Positions 46,180 to 56,594 of a DNA stretch of 64,000 nucleotides are shown here, piece after piece; the first letter of the stretch is position 1; every line of letters starts with the position of its first letter. The position numbers and the translations under genes are program-made. The notes beneath the pieces are model-generated. The model saw nothing but the letters and a program-made list of their open reading frames with translations, was not told the origin of the DNA and did no database searches. Origin of the DNA: CAWINY01 sp963837635 (GTDB lineage: Bacteria; Acidobacteriota; Terriglobia; Terriglobales; Acidobacteriaceae); NCBI GenBank assembly GCA_963837635.1, contig CAWINY010000007.1, positions 124,001-188,000 on the forward strand, in the 5' to 3' direction.

Positions 46180-46595
46180 CTAATTTGGACAGTAGTGCTT
46201 CGCAATACAAAACGGTCTTGCTTTGTCCACGGAAGTCCTCCCCCTTCGGGTTGCCCCCATGACATCGCCGGATAACGACGCCCTTCGATCCAGTTCCATT
46301 ACAGAACCTTCTTCTCTACTGCGGGCGTCTCCGCTCCTGTGCCCCGCATCGGTACTCTGGCTCTGGCAAAGGCTATCTACTTAAGCTTCTCCCTTCGCAT
46401 CGGAGCGACAGGTTCCCACGTTCCTCACTGAAGCCAGGATCAAGCTCACGCCGCCTTAGTGCCATGCCGGTTGGACAGTAAACAGGTGTCCTCCAACCTT
46501 ATCCCGTAGCGCGTACCAGACTCCGGTCTCGACATCGTCTCCATCTTTCGACATGTCATCAGCGGTTTACTTGCATTCGTCTGCTTGATCCACAC
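46180..46595 (-). mobile_element. Group II intron, 5' fragment with truncated intron-encoded protein start
   Basis: Reading the minus strand, a GTGTGG boundary (46595) fits the GUGYG 5' end of group II introns. Then come CCGGAGTCTGGTACGCGCTA, GGAACGTGGGAACCTGTCG, GCGGGGCACAGGAGCGGA and CAACCCGAAGGGGGAGGAC, which resemble intron domain I to the start of domain IV. The last motif is a ribosome binding site for the reverse transcriptase. The protein begins with GTG at 46230 as VDKARPFCIAKHYCPN and stops at once, where the family continues into the reverse transcriptase. No domain V was found, so the intron is a fragment. Confidence 0.6.
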
Positions 46596-46948
46596 CTGAC
46601 AAGCTCAATGCCTTGCCTTTTCCTTCAACGCTCACCACAATGGCTCTTGACCAATGCAGCTTGGGGTGGTTTGAAACCAGCTCCTGCAAGCCGATTTCGA
46701 GGGGCCTGCCCTCATCTTCAGTGAAGCATTGCTTCCGCTTGAACTACGGCGGTTGCATTTCGTGGCACACGATATGCTTGATGATTCTTGCCGCGCTGGT
46801 CGTGGGTCCCGCCGCCACGATGCTGTGCAAATGTGGAAAGCGGCGTTCTGTGCGGGTTTCCAGGTTCCGAGGGCGGAGTATAACCATCGCAGTCAAAGCC
46901 CCGCTTTTCCGCCCTCGGATTGTCCGTGCTCCGAATCGCCCTGCCTGC
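46596..46948. other. Gap between intron fragment and DUF4082 gene
   Basis: No recognisable gene. On the minus strand a coherent stretch (GRPLEIGLQELVSNHPKLHW, SRAIVVSVEGKG) runs into the intron boundary and may be the interrupted target gene. I could not identify it. Confidence 0.3.
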
Positions 46949-49477
46949 CTACTGGAATACTACGTCCACCCAGAAGTTGGCTCCGTTCCCGCTCGCCGTT
47001 GGGAAAGTACTCATACGGCCATAAGCGTATACACCGTTACCGCTGCTGGGACGATTCAGCACCGCATGTAACGGGGAGTTATCCACGGGCAAGTTGAAGT
47101 ATCCAAAGTCGACACTGTAGCTCTTGGGCGTGTGATAGGACACCACGTACACCACGTTCGCCGTGATCGCCACCGGAGTCGCCAGGTTCACCTGCTGCCA
47201 GCCGGAGTCCGTTTCGTTGGTGAACGTCGCGGTTGCCAGCAGTTGTCCCGTGCTGCTCCACAGATTCCCTACGTGCGGACCGCTATTGCCCGCGCCCTTG
47301 TAGAAGCGGAGAGCGGTGATGGTGCCGTTCCGATCGGCTGTAAACTGCATCCCTAGCTCAATTGACACACCAGCGCTGGCATTGGGGACTGCCGGCACCG
47401 CCGGGCTGCTAAACAGAGAGTAGCCAGAGGAAGAAGGAGGCGGGGGTGGGCTCGTCACCGTCAGCGTGGCCGTATTGCTGATGCCGTTCAGCGCCGCGGT
47501 TATGAGCGAAGAACCCGCTGTTGCGCCCGTAGCCAACCCACCGCTGGTGATCGTGGCGACCGAGGGGCTTCCCGAAGCCCAACTGACCTGGCTGGTCAGG
47601 TCCGCGGTGCTGTTGTCTGAAAAGGTCCCCATCGCCTGAAACTGTTGGGTCGATCCCATTGTTATCGATGGCTTTGCCGGTGTGACCGCCAGCGACTTCA
47701 AAGATGCCGTACTTGTGCCAGCGGGCGTAAATACCACGTCCACCCAGTAGTTGGCCCCGAAGCCGTTGCCCGAGGGGAAAACACTACTCCTACCGTATGC
47801 GTATACCCCATTGCCGTTGCTGGCGCCGCTCGCCGGCGCATGTAACGGAGCATTGTCAACTGCCGCATTGAAGTAGCCGAAGCTGACGCTGTAGCTGGCG
47901 GGTGTGTGATAAGAGACCACGTACGTCGTGTTCGCCGTGATCGCCACTGGTGTCGCCAGGTTCACCTGCTGCCAGCCGGAGTCCGTCTCGTTGGTGAACG
48001 TCGCGGTTGCCAGCAGTTGTCCCGTGCTGCTCCACAGATTCTCCACGTGCGGACCGCTATTGCCCGCGCCCTTGTAGAAGCGGAGAGCGGTGATGGTGCC
48101 GTTCCGATCGGCTGTAAACTTCATCCCTAGCTCAATTGACACACCAGCGCTGGCATTGGGGACTGCCGGCACCGCCGAGCTGTTAAACAGAGTGTTAGGA
48201 GAGGAAGGTGGGGGCGGGGGAGGGTTTGTCACAGTCAGCGTGGCCGCACCGCTGATGGCATTCAGCGTCGCCGTGATGAGCGAAGAACCCGCCATCACTC
48301 CCGTAGCCAACCCGCCGGTGGTGATTGTGGCGATTGCGGGGCTTCCCGAAGACCAGCTAACCTGACTAGTCAGGCCAGCCGTGCTGTTGTCCGAAAAGGT
48401 TCCCGTCGCCTGAAACTGTTGTGTCGATCCCATTGCTATCGATGGGTTTGCCGGAGTGACCGCCAACGACACTAAGGACGCCGTAGCAGGAGCAGGGGTC
48501 ACCGTCAGCGTCGTCGTACCGCTGATGCCGTTCAGCTCTGCCGTAATCGTTGCGGAGCACTCCGCGTTTCCCACAGCCAGCCCGGTGCTGTTGACCCATA
48601 CGGCTGGTGAGCGGTCCGAAGACCAGCTGACTTGACGGGTCAGATCAACCGTGCTGCCGTCCCCCAACGTGCCTGTTGCCTGGAACTGCTGGGTTTGGTC
48701 TATAACGACCGAGGGGTTCACTGGACTCACGCTAATCGATGTCAGGGTACCATTGCTGATCGGCGGCGGTTTGAAGGTCGCCACACTGATCTCCCACTCG
48801 GCCTTGAAGGCGAGATGCATACTGGCCGTAATATTGCTTTGGGGGCTGCTAAGCACCAAGTCTTCGCAAGCCGTCATTTGCACGTTAGGGACATAGTCAG
48901 CGGCAAGATTCGTGGCGCTTAACCCGTCGATCAAGCCTACGGAAAATCCTTGATAAGGACCAGAAATCGACGCGCATGCCAGAACCAGCTCGTTGGCTTG
49001 CGTAGCACTGAACGATGGGCTGGTCGCGGTGGTAATGGCCGTGGTATTGATGGCACTCGCCGTGGTATCGACAGGGTTGGACGTCGCTATGCCCGAATAC
49101 ACTCGTTGCAGCACCGAGACGTCGTCGTGAAGGGTGTTCCACTGGCAGGTGGCCTGGTTGTTCGCATAGCCGCCTTTCGACACCGTCCGCCAGAAGCTCA
49201 TCAAGTCGGTCGATGACAACCCCGAATCGGCGCCCGCAATATGGGTATAGGTATTGCCGAGCGTGTCCCTAACCGTGGGCAGCGTGTTGTCAATCGCCTG
49301 ACGGCAGACGACAATAATAGTATTACCGGCGGCAGGAACGTTGCATGGTGTCGAGGTAACGTTATAGACGTTATAGTCCGTAAGTTGCTTCCCACACGTA
49401 CTTTGCAGCGTAATCTGCGACCACCCGGGGGCAGTCAGTAAAAGAACTACAAATGCGATAACCAGGATCTGTTTCAT
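46949..49477 (-). CDS. Secreted DUF4082 / BIG2 repeat protein
   Basis: This 842-residue protein has a signal peptide (MKQILVIAFVVLLLTAPGWS). The first 230 residues or so form a unique domain (LTDYNVYNVTSTPCNVPAAG and on; a beta-rich jelly-roll-like part is likely). Three BIG2-type Ig modules follow (SISVSPVNPSVVIDQTQQFQ and LVSLAVTPANPSIAMGSTQQ) with two DUF4082 modules (SLFSSPAVPAVPNASAGVSI, ELGMQFTADRNG). The BIG2-DUF4082 pairs are close in DNA sequence to those of giant protein 2 on the other strand 6-13 kb away. It is exported and not lipid-anchored, and may be a binding partner or simplified relative of the giant protein. The ATG at 49477 has a weak GGGTGAC site upstream. Confidence 0.85.
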   Translation of the reverse strand: MKQILVIAFVVLLLTAPGWSQITLQSTCGKQLTDYNVYNVTSTPCNVPAAGNTIIVVCRQAIDNTLPTVRDTLGNTYTHIAGADSGLSSTDLMSFWRTVSKGGYANNQATCQWNTLHDDVSVLQRVYSGIATSNPVDTTASAINTTAITTATSPSFSATQANELVLACASISGPYQGFSVGLIDGLSATNLAADYVPNVQMTACEDLVLSSPQSNITASMHLAFKAEWEISVATFKPPPISNGTLTSISVSPVNPSVVIDQTQQFQATGTLGDGSTVDLTRQVSWSSDRSPAVWVNSTGLAVGNAECSATITAELNGISGTTTLTVTPAPATASLVSLAVTPANPSIAMGSTQQFQATGTFSDNSTAGLTSQVSWSSGSPAIATITTGGLATGVMAGSSLITATLNAISGAATLTVTNPPPPPPSSPNTLFNSSAVPAVPNASAGVSIELGMKFTADRNGTITALRFYKGAGNSGPHVENLWSSTGQLLATATFTNETDSGWQQVNLATPVAITANTTYVVSYHTPASYSVSFGYFNAAVDNAPLHAPASGASNGNGVYAYGRSSVFPSGNGFGANYWVDVVFTPAGTSTASLKSLAVTPAKPSITMGSTQQFQAMGTFSDNSTADLTSQVSWASGSPSVATITSGGLATGATAGSSLITAALNGISNTATLTVTSPPPPPSSSGYSLFSSPAVPAVPNASAGVSIELGMQFTADRNGTITALRFYKGAGNSGPHVGNLWSSTGQLLATATFTNETDSGWQQVNLATPVAITANVVYVVSYHTPKSYSVDFGYFNLPVDNSPLHAVLNRPSSGNGVYAYGRMSTFPTASGNGANFWVDVVFQ

Positions 49478-49843
49478 GGTGGCGTCACCCTAGCTCCCTG
49501 TGGAGTTGAGTGCACAACATAGCTTGCACCGAAGAGCTTGACAACCCTCCTGGAGGCTTAGCCATATTCCCTACTAAAACGAAGTAACCCAAACACGCAG
49601 AAATGGTGATAGGGGGAGGGCCAGTCCAGGTGGCCACCAATGGTAAATCATTGGTAATACGCCACATCGCGGCGTGGCAAGGGGTGGTTTTGGGTTACTC
49701 CAAGCAAGGCAGATCGAACACTTCGCGCTCACGCAGGGTAATGATTTTCTTCACCCGCTGCCGCGCCCAAAACACAGCAGCTTCAGCTTGCCCGCCTGCG
49801 CCATACCATAAATGCAGAGTCAAAAATTTCTAGATATGAGATC
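49478..49843. other. Gap upstream of the DUF4082 gene and downstream of the anti-sigma gene
   Basis: No supported gene. On the minus strand a short tail (ARQRVKKIITLREREVFDLP, then CLE and a stop) may be the end of a lost gene. The promoter of the DUF4082 gene should lie near 49480-49600. Confidence 0.35.
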
Positions 49844-50938
49844 TCAGCGTGTTTCCCACGTTTGTCCATGGTCGGCGGTTGCACAAGTCTGCCCTGATGG
49901 GGTGGTGATTGATCCGTGGTTTGGGTCGGTAAACTCCACCCGCGCAATGTCGTCCAGTAAAGTCAAGCCGTTGCAAGCGGGGACCACCTGAGTCCAATGG
50001 TGTCCGGCATCACTGGAGTGAAACAGTGCACCCGCCTTCCCGCCAACCCAAATATCGTCTGCGGAGAACCACACCGAGCGCAACTCCACGTTCTCCCGGA
50101 CTGCCACCGATTGCCATCTGACCCCGTCATCGAATGACTGATACAGCGTTCCAGTTTGGGAAACCATCCACTTCATTTGCTTTGTCCGGTTCGGAGGCAA
50201 AGGCCGGCGGGTCGAAGATGTCGAAGATGCAGAGGCAGAGAGTGATATATTCTCTTGCCACGTCAGCGCCGGCCCAGTTGCATCTGCCTGACCGGGAGCC
50301 GACGGCGAGAGAGCCACGGGTTTGTCATGGGCGGCAAACCGAGTGTTGATCATGTCGGTGGACGACGCCTCGGGATCAGGAGCACTTGCTAGCTGGCCGG
50401 GGGCGAGTTCGCCCCTCGCTACGGAGTTGGGCTGATGGGAGCCCGCCAGCATCTTCGACTCGGCGGCCGTCACAGAGGGCGTGCTCGGGCGTCTTAAGGT
50501 CGGGTTCGTTTTACCCCCGGTTGGTATTCCGGTTGGCAGGTTGCGGTGCGCTTCTTGCGCTGGACCACTGCCGGTTCCAGCCGTTGCCATCTGGACGGAG
50601 GCCGTATGGGACATCGTCTTGACTTCGATGCGGCCGATCCAAGCGGCGCCCACCACGAACGCGGCGGTGGCGACAACTTGGGCCCAGCGCAACGAAGGCC
50701 AGCGTGGCCAATACCAACGAGGGGCAACCGCAGCTCTGGCTGGGGAAACGATTTCAGGTCTCGAAATGGCTACCACCCGGCGGCACTCGGGGCAGGCGAG
50801 GAGATGACCGAGAACAGCGGTCTGAATGGGTTCCGTGAGCTCATGCTCGACAAACCCTGCGAGCAAACTCTCATCCGGATGCGGGCCCGCAGGCAATAGC
50901 TCCTTTAGCCTCTGCTGGACGATCGCGGGAAGCGCCAT
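49844..50938 (-). CDS. Anti-sigma factor: zf-HC2 domain, membrane segment and beta-propeller-like tail
   Basis: This 364-residue protein starts at 50938 with a one-base overlap with the stop of the sigma gene (TAATG), a sign of translational coupling. The N terminus carries a zf-HC2 pattern, HLLACPEC, which should bind the sigma factor in the cytoplasm. A single membrane segment (WAQVVATAAFVVGAAWIG) follows, then a Ser/Pro-rich linker. The end resembles YCF48/BNR-type beta-propeller blades: WMVSQTGTLYQSFDDGVRWQ, IWVGGKAGALFHSSDAGHHW and a third (ATADHGQTWE). Such a periplasmic sensor tail on a zf-HC2 anti-sigma is seen in Acidobacteriota, but ligand and signal are unknown. The gene presumably releases the sigma factor on an external cue. 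Confidence 0.85.
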   Translation of the reverse strand: MALPAIVQQRLKELLPAGPHPDESLLAGFVEHELTEPIQTAVLGHLLACPECRRVVAISRPEIVSPARAAVAPRWYWPRWPSLRWAQVVATAAFVVGAAWIGRIEVKTMSHTASVQMATAGTGSGPAQEAHRNLPTGIPTGGKTNPTLRRPSTPSVTAAESKMLAGSHQPNSVARGELAPGQLASAPDPEASSTDMINTRFAAHDKPVALSPSAPGQADATGPALTWQENISLSASASSTSSTRRPLPPNRTKQMKWMVSQTGTLYQSFDDGVRWQSVAVRENVELRSVWFSADDIWVGGKAGALFHSSDAGHHWTQVVPACNGLTLLDDIARVEFTDPNHGSITTPSGQTCATADHGQTWETR

Positions 50939-51930
50939 TATTCCCCTCTCTGCTTCGGGTTCGGGACGGAACCGGAGTCTCTCTGTTGAGTAGACGACCC
51001 AGTCCGGCTTTCTTGCATAATTTCCCTGAGCCGGGCGCTTATATTTACCTGTACGTCGCGAACATCAGTCTGGAGTGCTTCCTCCGCTTGTGCCCGGCTC
51101 ATCCCCAGCCGCAGCAGAGCACCGCGAATGGACTTGCGCAGTCCGGCCGTAACCTTTTGTAGGCGGCGGCTAACCGTCGCTTCGTGAACCTTGAGGGTTC
51201 TGGCAATGTCGGCCAGGGTTTGGCCATCCAGGAAATAGCAAGCCAGTACATAGCCGTCCGCTGGTGCCAGGGAACCCAGTGCTTCTTCGATCGCCTTTTC
51301 CAGCCGTGGATCGACGGGGAGCGCAGCCTCGGTAGCAGGCATGGCCAATCGCGGGTCGTTTTCATCCTCCTCGTCCAGCGGCACGAGCCGTTGTTCGCTG
51401 CGATACCGATCGATATAGGCACGGGCGAGCACGGTGCGCAGCCAGCCTGCCAGCGAACCGACGCCCGTATAGGACGCTAGCTTAGAAATGTGCCGCCCAC
51501 TTCGCGAGTCGGAGGTGTACAAGTCGGCATACAAAGAGTCGGCGAGTTCGCGACCCATCGTCTCGTCTTTGGTAATCGACGCTGCGGATTGGTATAGGCA
51601 TTCGCGATAACGAGTGAGAAAGATTTCCCATGCATAACTATGGCCTGAGGCGCATGCCCTCGCCAGGACCAGCTCCTCTGCGTGCAGTTTCGCAAGCAAC
51701 TCCCGGAGCGCGGCCGGGCCAGCTTCGGGGGGTAGATATCGTTCCGCTATCTCGCTGATAACATTGGAGAACTCGATGGCCGACAGGTCAAACTGAGCGG
51801 CCCCGCTGGTTTGATAAATTGCGGAGACGAGGCTTTCCACGCCAGCTAGCCTGGAGTCGTGCGACTCGCCGTTTCCCTCAGCACCCTCGATGCCGGTGCT
51901 GTTCGTTGCGGATTGGTGACCCCAGATCAA
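50938..51930 (-). CDS. ECF-like sigma-70 factor (intact, copy B)
   Basis: This protein is about 330 residues, long for an ECF sigma because of an N-terminal extension of about 95 residues. Region 2 lies around LARACASGHSYAWEIFLTRY, ECLYQSA and SLAGWLRTVLARAYIDRYRS. The region 4 helix-turn-helix is LAPADGYVLACYFLDGQTLA followed by DIARTLKVHEATVSRRLQKV. The start is taken as TTG at 51930 (MIWGHQ), because similarity to the decayed paralogue extends to this point; no ATG or good ribosome binding site is visible. It is co-transcribed with the downstream anti-sigma gene and lies 335 bp after a LuxR-type gene on the same strand. It probably directs expression of surface-related genes, which cannot be shown here. 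Confidence 0.85.
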   Translation of the reverse strand: MIWGHQSATNSTGIEGAEGNGESHDSRLAGVESLVSAIYQTSGAAQFDLSAIEFSNVISEIAERYLPPEAGPAALRELLAKLHAEELVLARACASGHSYAWEIFLTRYRECLYQSAASITKDETMGRELADSLYADLYTSDSRSGRHISKLASYTGVGSLAGWLRTVLARAYIDRYRSEQRLVPLDEEDENDPRLAMPATEAALPVDPRLEKAIEEALGSLAPADGYVLACYFLDGQTLADIARTLKVHEATVSRRLQKVTAGLRKSIRGALLRLGMSRAQAEEALQTDVRDVQVNISARLREIMQESRTGSSTQQRDSGSVPNPKQRGE

Positions 51931-52070
51931 CGGGAATTACCGAAGCCAAAAAATATTTCTTGCAAGGTCGGCAACTCTGATCGTTCTACCAGTAGAAGGG
52001 CTTGATTAGTCAGACCCTCAGGACTCAAGATGGGGCGGGCCGTAAGGTCGATTGATGTCAGCCAGGTGGC

Positions 52071-52082
52071 GAGGATCCTCCT
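52071..52082 (-). promoter_or_regulatory. Conserved AGGAGGATCCTC element in the luxR-sigma leader (copy B)
   Basis: On the minus strand the sequence ATAGGAGGATCCTC is the same 14-mer found before the tandem secreted-protein genes. It is 184 bp after the luxR stop and about 140 bp before the sigma start. The adjacent ACCACCAAA...GAGG upstream and CTTGCAARAAATRTTTT downstream are also conserved with the A copy. Confidence 0.55.
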
Positions 52083-52265
52083 ATACTGAGCATTCAACGA
52101 CGTGCCCGCCCCTCATTTTTTTGGTGGTTCATATCAAGCCTGATGAATTCGGTATAATTGCCATCCCTCGCTGTTCGGCTATCCAATCGGACACGAAGAT
52201 TTGTTAACAGACCGCAAGCTGCTCAGGGTGCTCACCTTCGACAACTTTTCCGGAGTGTATACATC

Positions 52266-52895
52266 TCACCCTGCCCGCAAGAAACCGGTAGTTGCCATCC
52301 CGCGCTGATCTGCAGCCTCGGAGGTCATCCGGGGACGGGGTATGATCCCGGTAACTCGGCCAACCAGACCGGCTCGCGTCGATACCCCGACCTTGGTCAT
52401 AACGAGGCGCACGAATGACTTGACGGTGTTGGGACTAATACCCATGTGCTGGGCGACCTCTTTGCTGGTCAAGCCACGGACCAGATGTCCCACCACCTCC
52501 CGCTCCCGCGGGGTCAGATGCAGGCCGTTACACAGTTCCTGGATGGTGACATCTTGTGAACCGATCCGTTCCATGAGAACAACCACGGTTCGCGCGGCTT
52601 GCAGCCCTTGCATATTGAGCACGTACCGGGTGCAGTGATACTGTCTCCGCCCAGAGCTGAACTCCGTCACGGCAGCCTCACCATCGCTGCCCAAACATTG
52701 TTTAAACATGCCTGCCATCTTTTGCGACACCAGCGTAGCGACACGCTTCACACCCGGAATCGGGCTCGGATAGGCCAGAATCTGCACCGCCTCGACGTTA
52801 TAGGTCATATGATTATCCGGTCCAAGCAAAATTAATCCGGGCGCCGAGAGCACTGGGCTTCGTTGATTTGCTGTTACCAATGTATCTGAGATCAT
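52266..52895 (-). CDS. LuxR-type HTH transcriptional regulator (copy B)
   Basis: This 209-residue protein starts at 52895, where GGAG lies about 7 bases upstream and the residues MISDT align with the start of copy A; the upstream extension of the frame is not needed. The N-terminal half is SPVLSAPGLILLGPDNHMTY, then AVQILAYPSPIPGVKRVATL. The LuxR helix-turn-helix is LTPREREVVGHLVRGLTSKE followed by VAQHMGISPNTVKSFVRLVM. It differs from copy A by scattered substitutions. The sigma factor and anti-sigma follow in the same direction. Function is inferred as a regulator of the sigma locus; its signal is unknown. Confidence 0.85.
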   Translation of the reverse strand: MISDTLVTANQRSPVLSAPGLILLGPDNHMTYNVEAVQILAYPSPIPGVKRVATLVSQKMAGMFKQCLGSDGEAAVTEFSSGRRQYHCTRYVLNMQGLQAARTVVVLMERIGSQDVTIQELCNGLHLTPREREVVGHLVRGLTSKEVAQHMGISPNTVKSFVRLVMTKVGVSTRAGLVGRVTGIIPRPRMTSEAADQRGMATTGFLRAG

Positions 52896-53452
52896 CCATG
52901 TCTCCGTGAGTTGGGTAAATTTCCAGACCGAATCGCTCCCGCGTAAAGCGAACTTCACTTTTCCGAACCACTGGTTTGACTACTTACTGAATTCTCGTGA
53001 AGAGCGTCAGCCTGGAGATAAAGATGGGTCCCAAACCTACAATAGCAATTCACTAGCCACTCCGCGGGGTATCCAACTGGCAGTAATATATGGGAGTTCA
53101 CTAAGAATGCTTAGCCCAAATGCGCAATCATTTGCGCAAAAGGGGGAAAAATAAATCCTCTCTTGTCGTGCGATGGTCCTGAGCGCGGCAATCCCCAATA
53201 TGCAACATTCTCCGCTTACTCGTCGATATCGGCTGTGCGGAAATCAGCAGGAATTCAACAGGAATTCAGCGCCGTTATACTTACCCCTGCAATCACTTAC
53301 GCGGCCTTTGCCTTCTGATTGTCGGTGGCAACACGAGCTGCGATGTCACGGCAAGTGAGGACAGCCAGCGGGAGAGTCTTCGATGCGTGGAGTCTACGAG
53401 AACCCTCGGCAGCAGCATAATGGTGGATTCACTACTATTGAACTGCGATCTG
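52896..53452. other. Non-coding gap
   Basis: No gene or RNA with recognisable structure. The region carries the promoter side of the LuxR-type gene and the area downstream of the Fic remnant. Confidence 0.4.
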
Positions 53453-53929
53453 TTAGCGCAACGGCTCTGTTCCTTCGTTGAGGATGTTCAAGTAGCGTCG
53501 ATAAACGAAAAGGCGATGCCGTTCGCGGCCTGTTGTTTCTTCTAGGATGCCAAGATCGATCATGTGTCCCAGTGACTTGGCGACGGTGGGCGCGGAAATA
53601 CCGATCCTCTTCGCTGCCGAAGGAATCGCAACGATCGGATTGCGTTGCATGTGTTGAAAGACGCGCAGCACCGAAGCCGCCGGTCTGCCGAGGGTTTCGA
53701 TCTTCTTTTGGTCGCCATCGAAGAGCTGCAGAATTTCTCTTGCAGCATGGGCGGCCTGTTCTGAAGTATCGCGCACGCCGACCAGGAAAAAATCCAGCCA
53801 GGCTTCCCAATCGCCTTTCGTTCGCACGCGGTCGAGCAATTCGTAGTAAGCCGCACGGTTGGTCTTGAAGTACAGGCTGAGGTAAAGAATCGGCTCACGA
53901 AGTGCGCCCTGCGCGCACAGCTTTCGTAA
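53453..53929 (-). pseudogene. Fic-family protein, C-terminal remnant
   Basis: Minus-strand reading gives LCAQGALREPILYLSLYFKT, then RAAYYELLDRVRTKGDWEAW and LDFFLVGVRDTSEQAA. A winged-helix part (IPSAAKRIGISAPTVAKSLG, then HMIDLGILEETTGRERHRLF) and the ending YRRYLNILNEGTEPLR follow. This is the usual C-terminal half of Fic/DOC proteins carrying an HTH. The Fic core with its HPFxxGNG motif is missing upstream of 53929, where a stop codon lies in frame, so the gene is truncated. Fic proteins AMPylate targets; this piece cannot. Confidence 0.7.
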
Positions 53930-54062
53930 TCATTCAAAAACCCCAACGTTTTACCATTACGTAATCGTGAAACTGTATCGCAACGGTGGATGTAAATCGT
54001 TGCAGCGTTGGTTACGTGACGCAATCCCGGCCATGCCGTGAGCTGTTGGTGCTCGTTCGTTT

Positions 54063-54329
54063 TTGTTCGGTGCCTCTGACCCGCAGTCTCCTGTTCGGGG
54101 ACACAGAGCATTGCCGCGCTCTCCCACGCTGTTGAAGGCAAACGGCGAGGACGTCAAGACAGTGCAGGAACTATTGAGGCATGCTAACTGCAAGACCACG
54201 CTGGATATTTACGCCCAGGCCCTCACGTCGGCCAAGCGGGAAGCCCAGAGCAAAGTGGTTAGCATGATGGTCGCCGGCGGCAGCAAAAACAAACAGCGTT
54301 CCAGCACTAAGTTTGAAACTGCTGGATAA
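54063..54329 (+). pseudogene. Tyrosine recombinase (phage-type integrase) C-terminal remnant
   Basis: LLKANGEDVKTVQELLRHAN followed by CKTTLDIYAQALTSAKREAQ matches the end of tyrosine integrases. It includes the catalytic Tyr in TLDIYAQA and the His/Lys-type HANCKTT region. The catalytic Arg box upstream (HTFRHT) is garbled (RGHRALPRSP), so it is a fragment. It lies 47 bp from the 3' end of tRNA-Lys on the minus strand, the usual place for an integrase relic. Confidence 0.7.
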
Positions 54330-54376
54330 TGCTGGACAACACGTTTTCTGAAATTACAGTTAAGTGCTTTAGAATC

Positions 54377-54452
54377 TGGTGAGTGCGCTGGGACTCGAAC
54401 CCAGGACCCATGCCTTAAAAGGGCATTGCTCTACCAACTGAGCTACGCACCC
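54377..54452 (-). tRNA. tRNA-Lys (anticodon UUU)
   Basis: Minus-strand sequence starts GGGTGCGTAGCTCAGTTGG. The acceptor arms GGGTGCG/CGCACTC, anticodon loop CTTTTAA (anticodon TTT), T-arm CTGGG-TTCGAGT-CCCAG and encoded CCA end are all legible. The 76 bases include CCA. The integrase remnant begins just beyond its 3' end. Confidence 0.95.
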
Positions 54453-54837
54453 ACACATTTCCCAATTTAACATATTCGTGACTTACGGGGTCCGCGCGCG
54501 GGGCCCACAGCCCCTTCCGGCTCAGAAACGCACCACCGGTCCGGCGGCAACCCGCAGGTTGTGGTTCGCCCATTATCAGTACATGTAGTCGCCCACGTCC
54601 ACGCGAAGTCCGAAGGGCCCGGCAGAGGAACGCTAGCCATCCTCCAGGACAGAACGCGCCGTCGCTATAGACATTGACGTCGAGACGCGCCCACGCCCCA
54701 GAAGTTGGTGTTGTTCGCATGGTGGAGTTGGTTGGACGGGTGGATTTGCGCCCGGTTGGCCGGCCTGTGCGGGAAAAGAGCCGGGAGAACTCCCCTTTCA
54801 TTAAGAGCAGCGAGAAACGGGAAACGGAATACGTCCG
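54453..54837. other. Non-coding gap between tRNA-Lys and pntB
   Basis: No gene supported. The tRNA promoter should lie just right of 54452. The rest holds several open frames without family similarity. Confidence 0.4.
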
Positions 54838-56288
<1,451 letters not shown>

Positions 56289-56292
<4 letters not shown>

Positions 56293-56594
56293 GGCTTCAC
56301 CTTCTTCTCGGTGCGCTTCTGGAACATCTTGAGCATGCGGTCGGTGATGCCGAATCCGCCCACCACGTTAACGGTCGCCGTGGTCACCGCGACAAAGCCA
56401 AGCACCGTGCTCAGGGTAGTGCGGTGGGCTCCGGCGATCACCATCGAACCGATCAACGAGATACCGGAGATGGCGTTGGTGGCCGACATCAGCGGCGTGT
56501 GCAGCAGCGGCGGCACACGCGAGATCAGTTGGTAGCCCAGGAACGCCGCCAGCGCGAAGACGTAAAGCGAAGCGATCAGCACTTCAGGACGCAT
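56289..56594 (-). CDS. pntA2: NAD(P) transhydrogenase subunit alpha, membrane domain II (alpha-2)
   Basis: This 101-residue protein has three membrane helices (ASLYVFALAAFLGYQLIS, LMSATNAISGISLIGSMVIA, STVLGFVAVTTATVNVVGGF). TPLMSATNAISGI is the conserved domain II motif. It is the split form in which the alpha subunit is encoded as two proteins, as in Rhodospirillum-type enzymes. It overlaps pntB and is clearly in the same operon. Confidence 0.95.
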
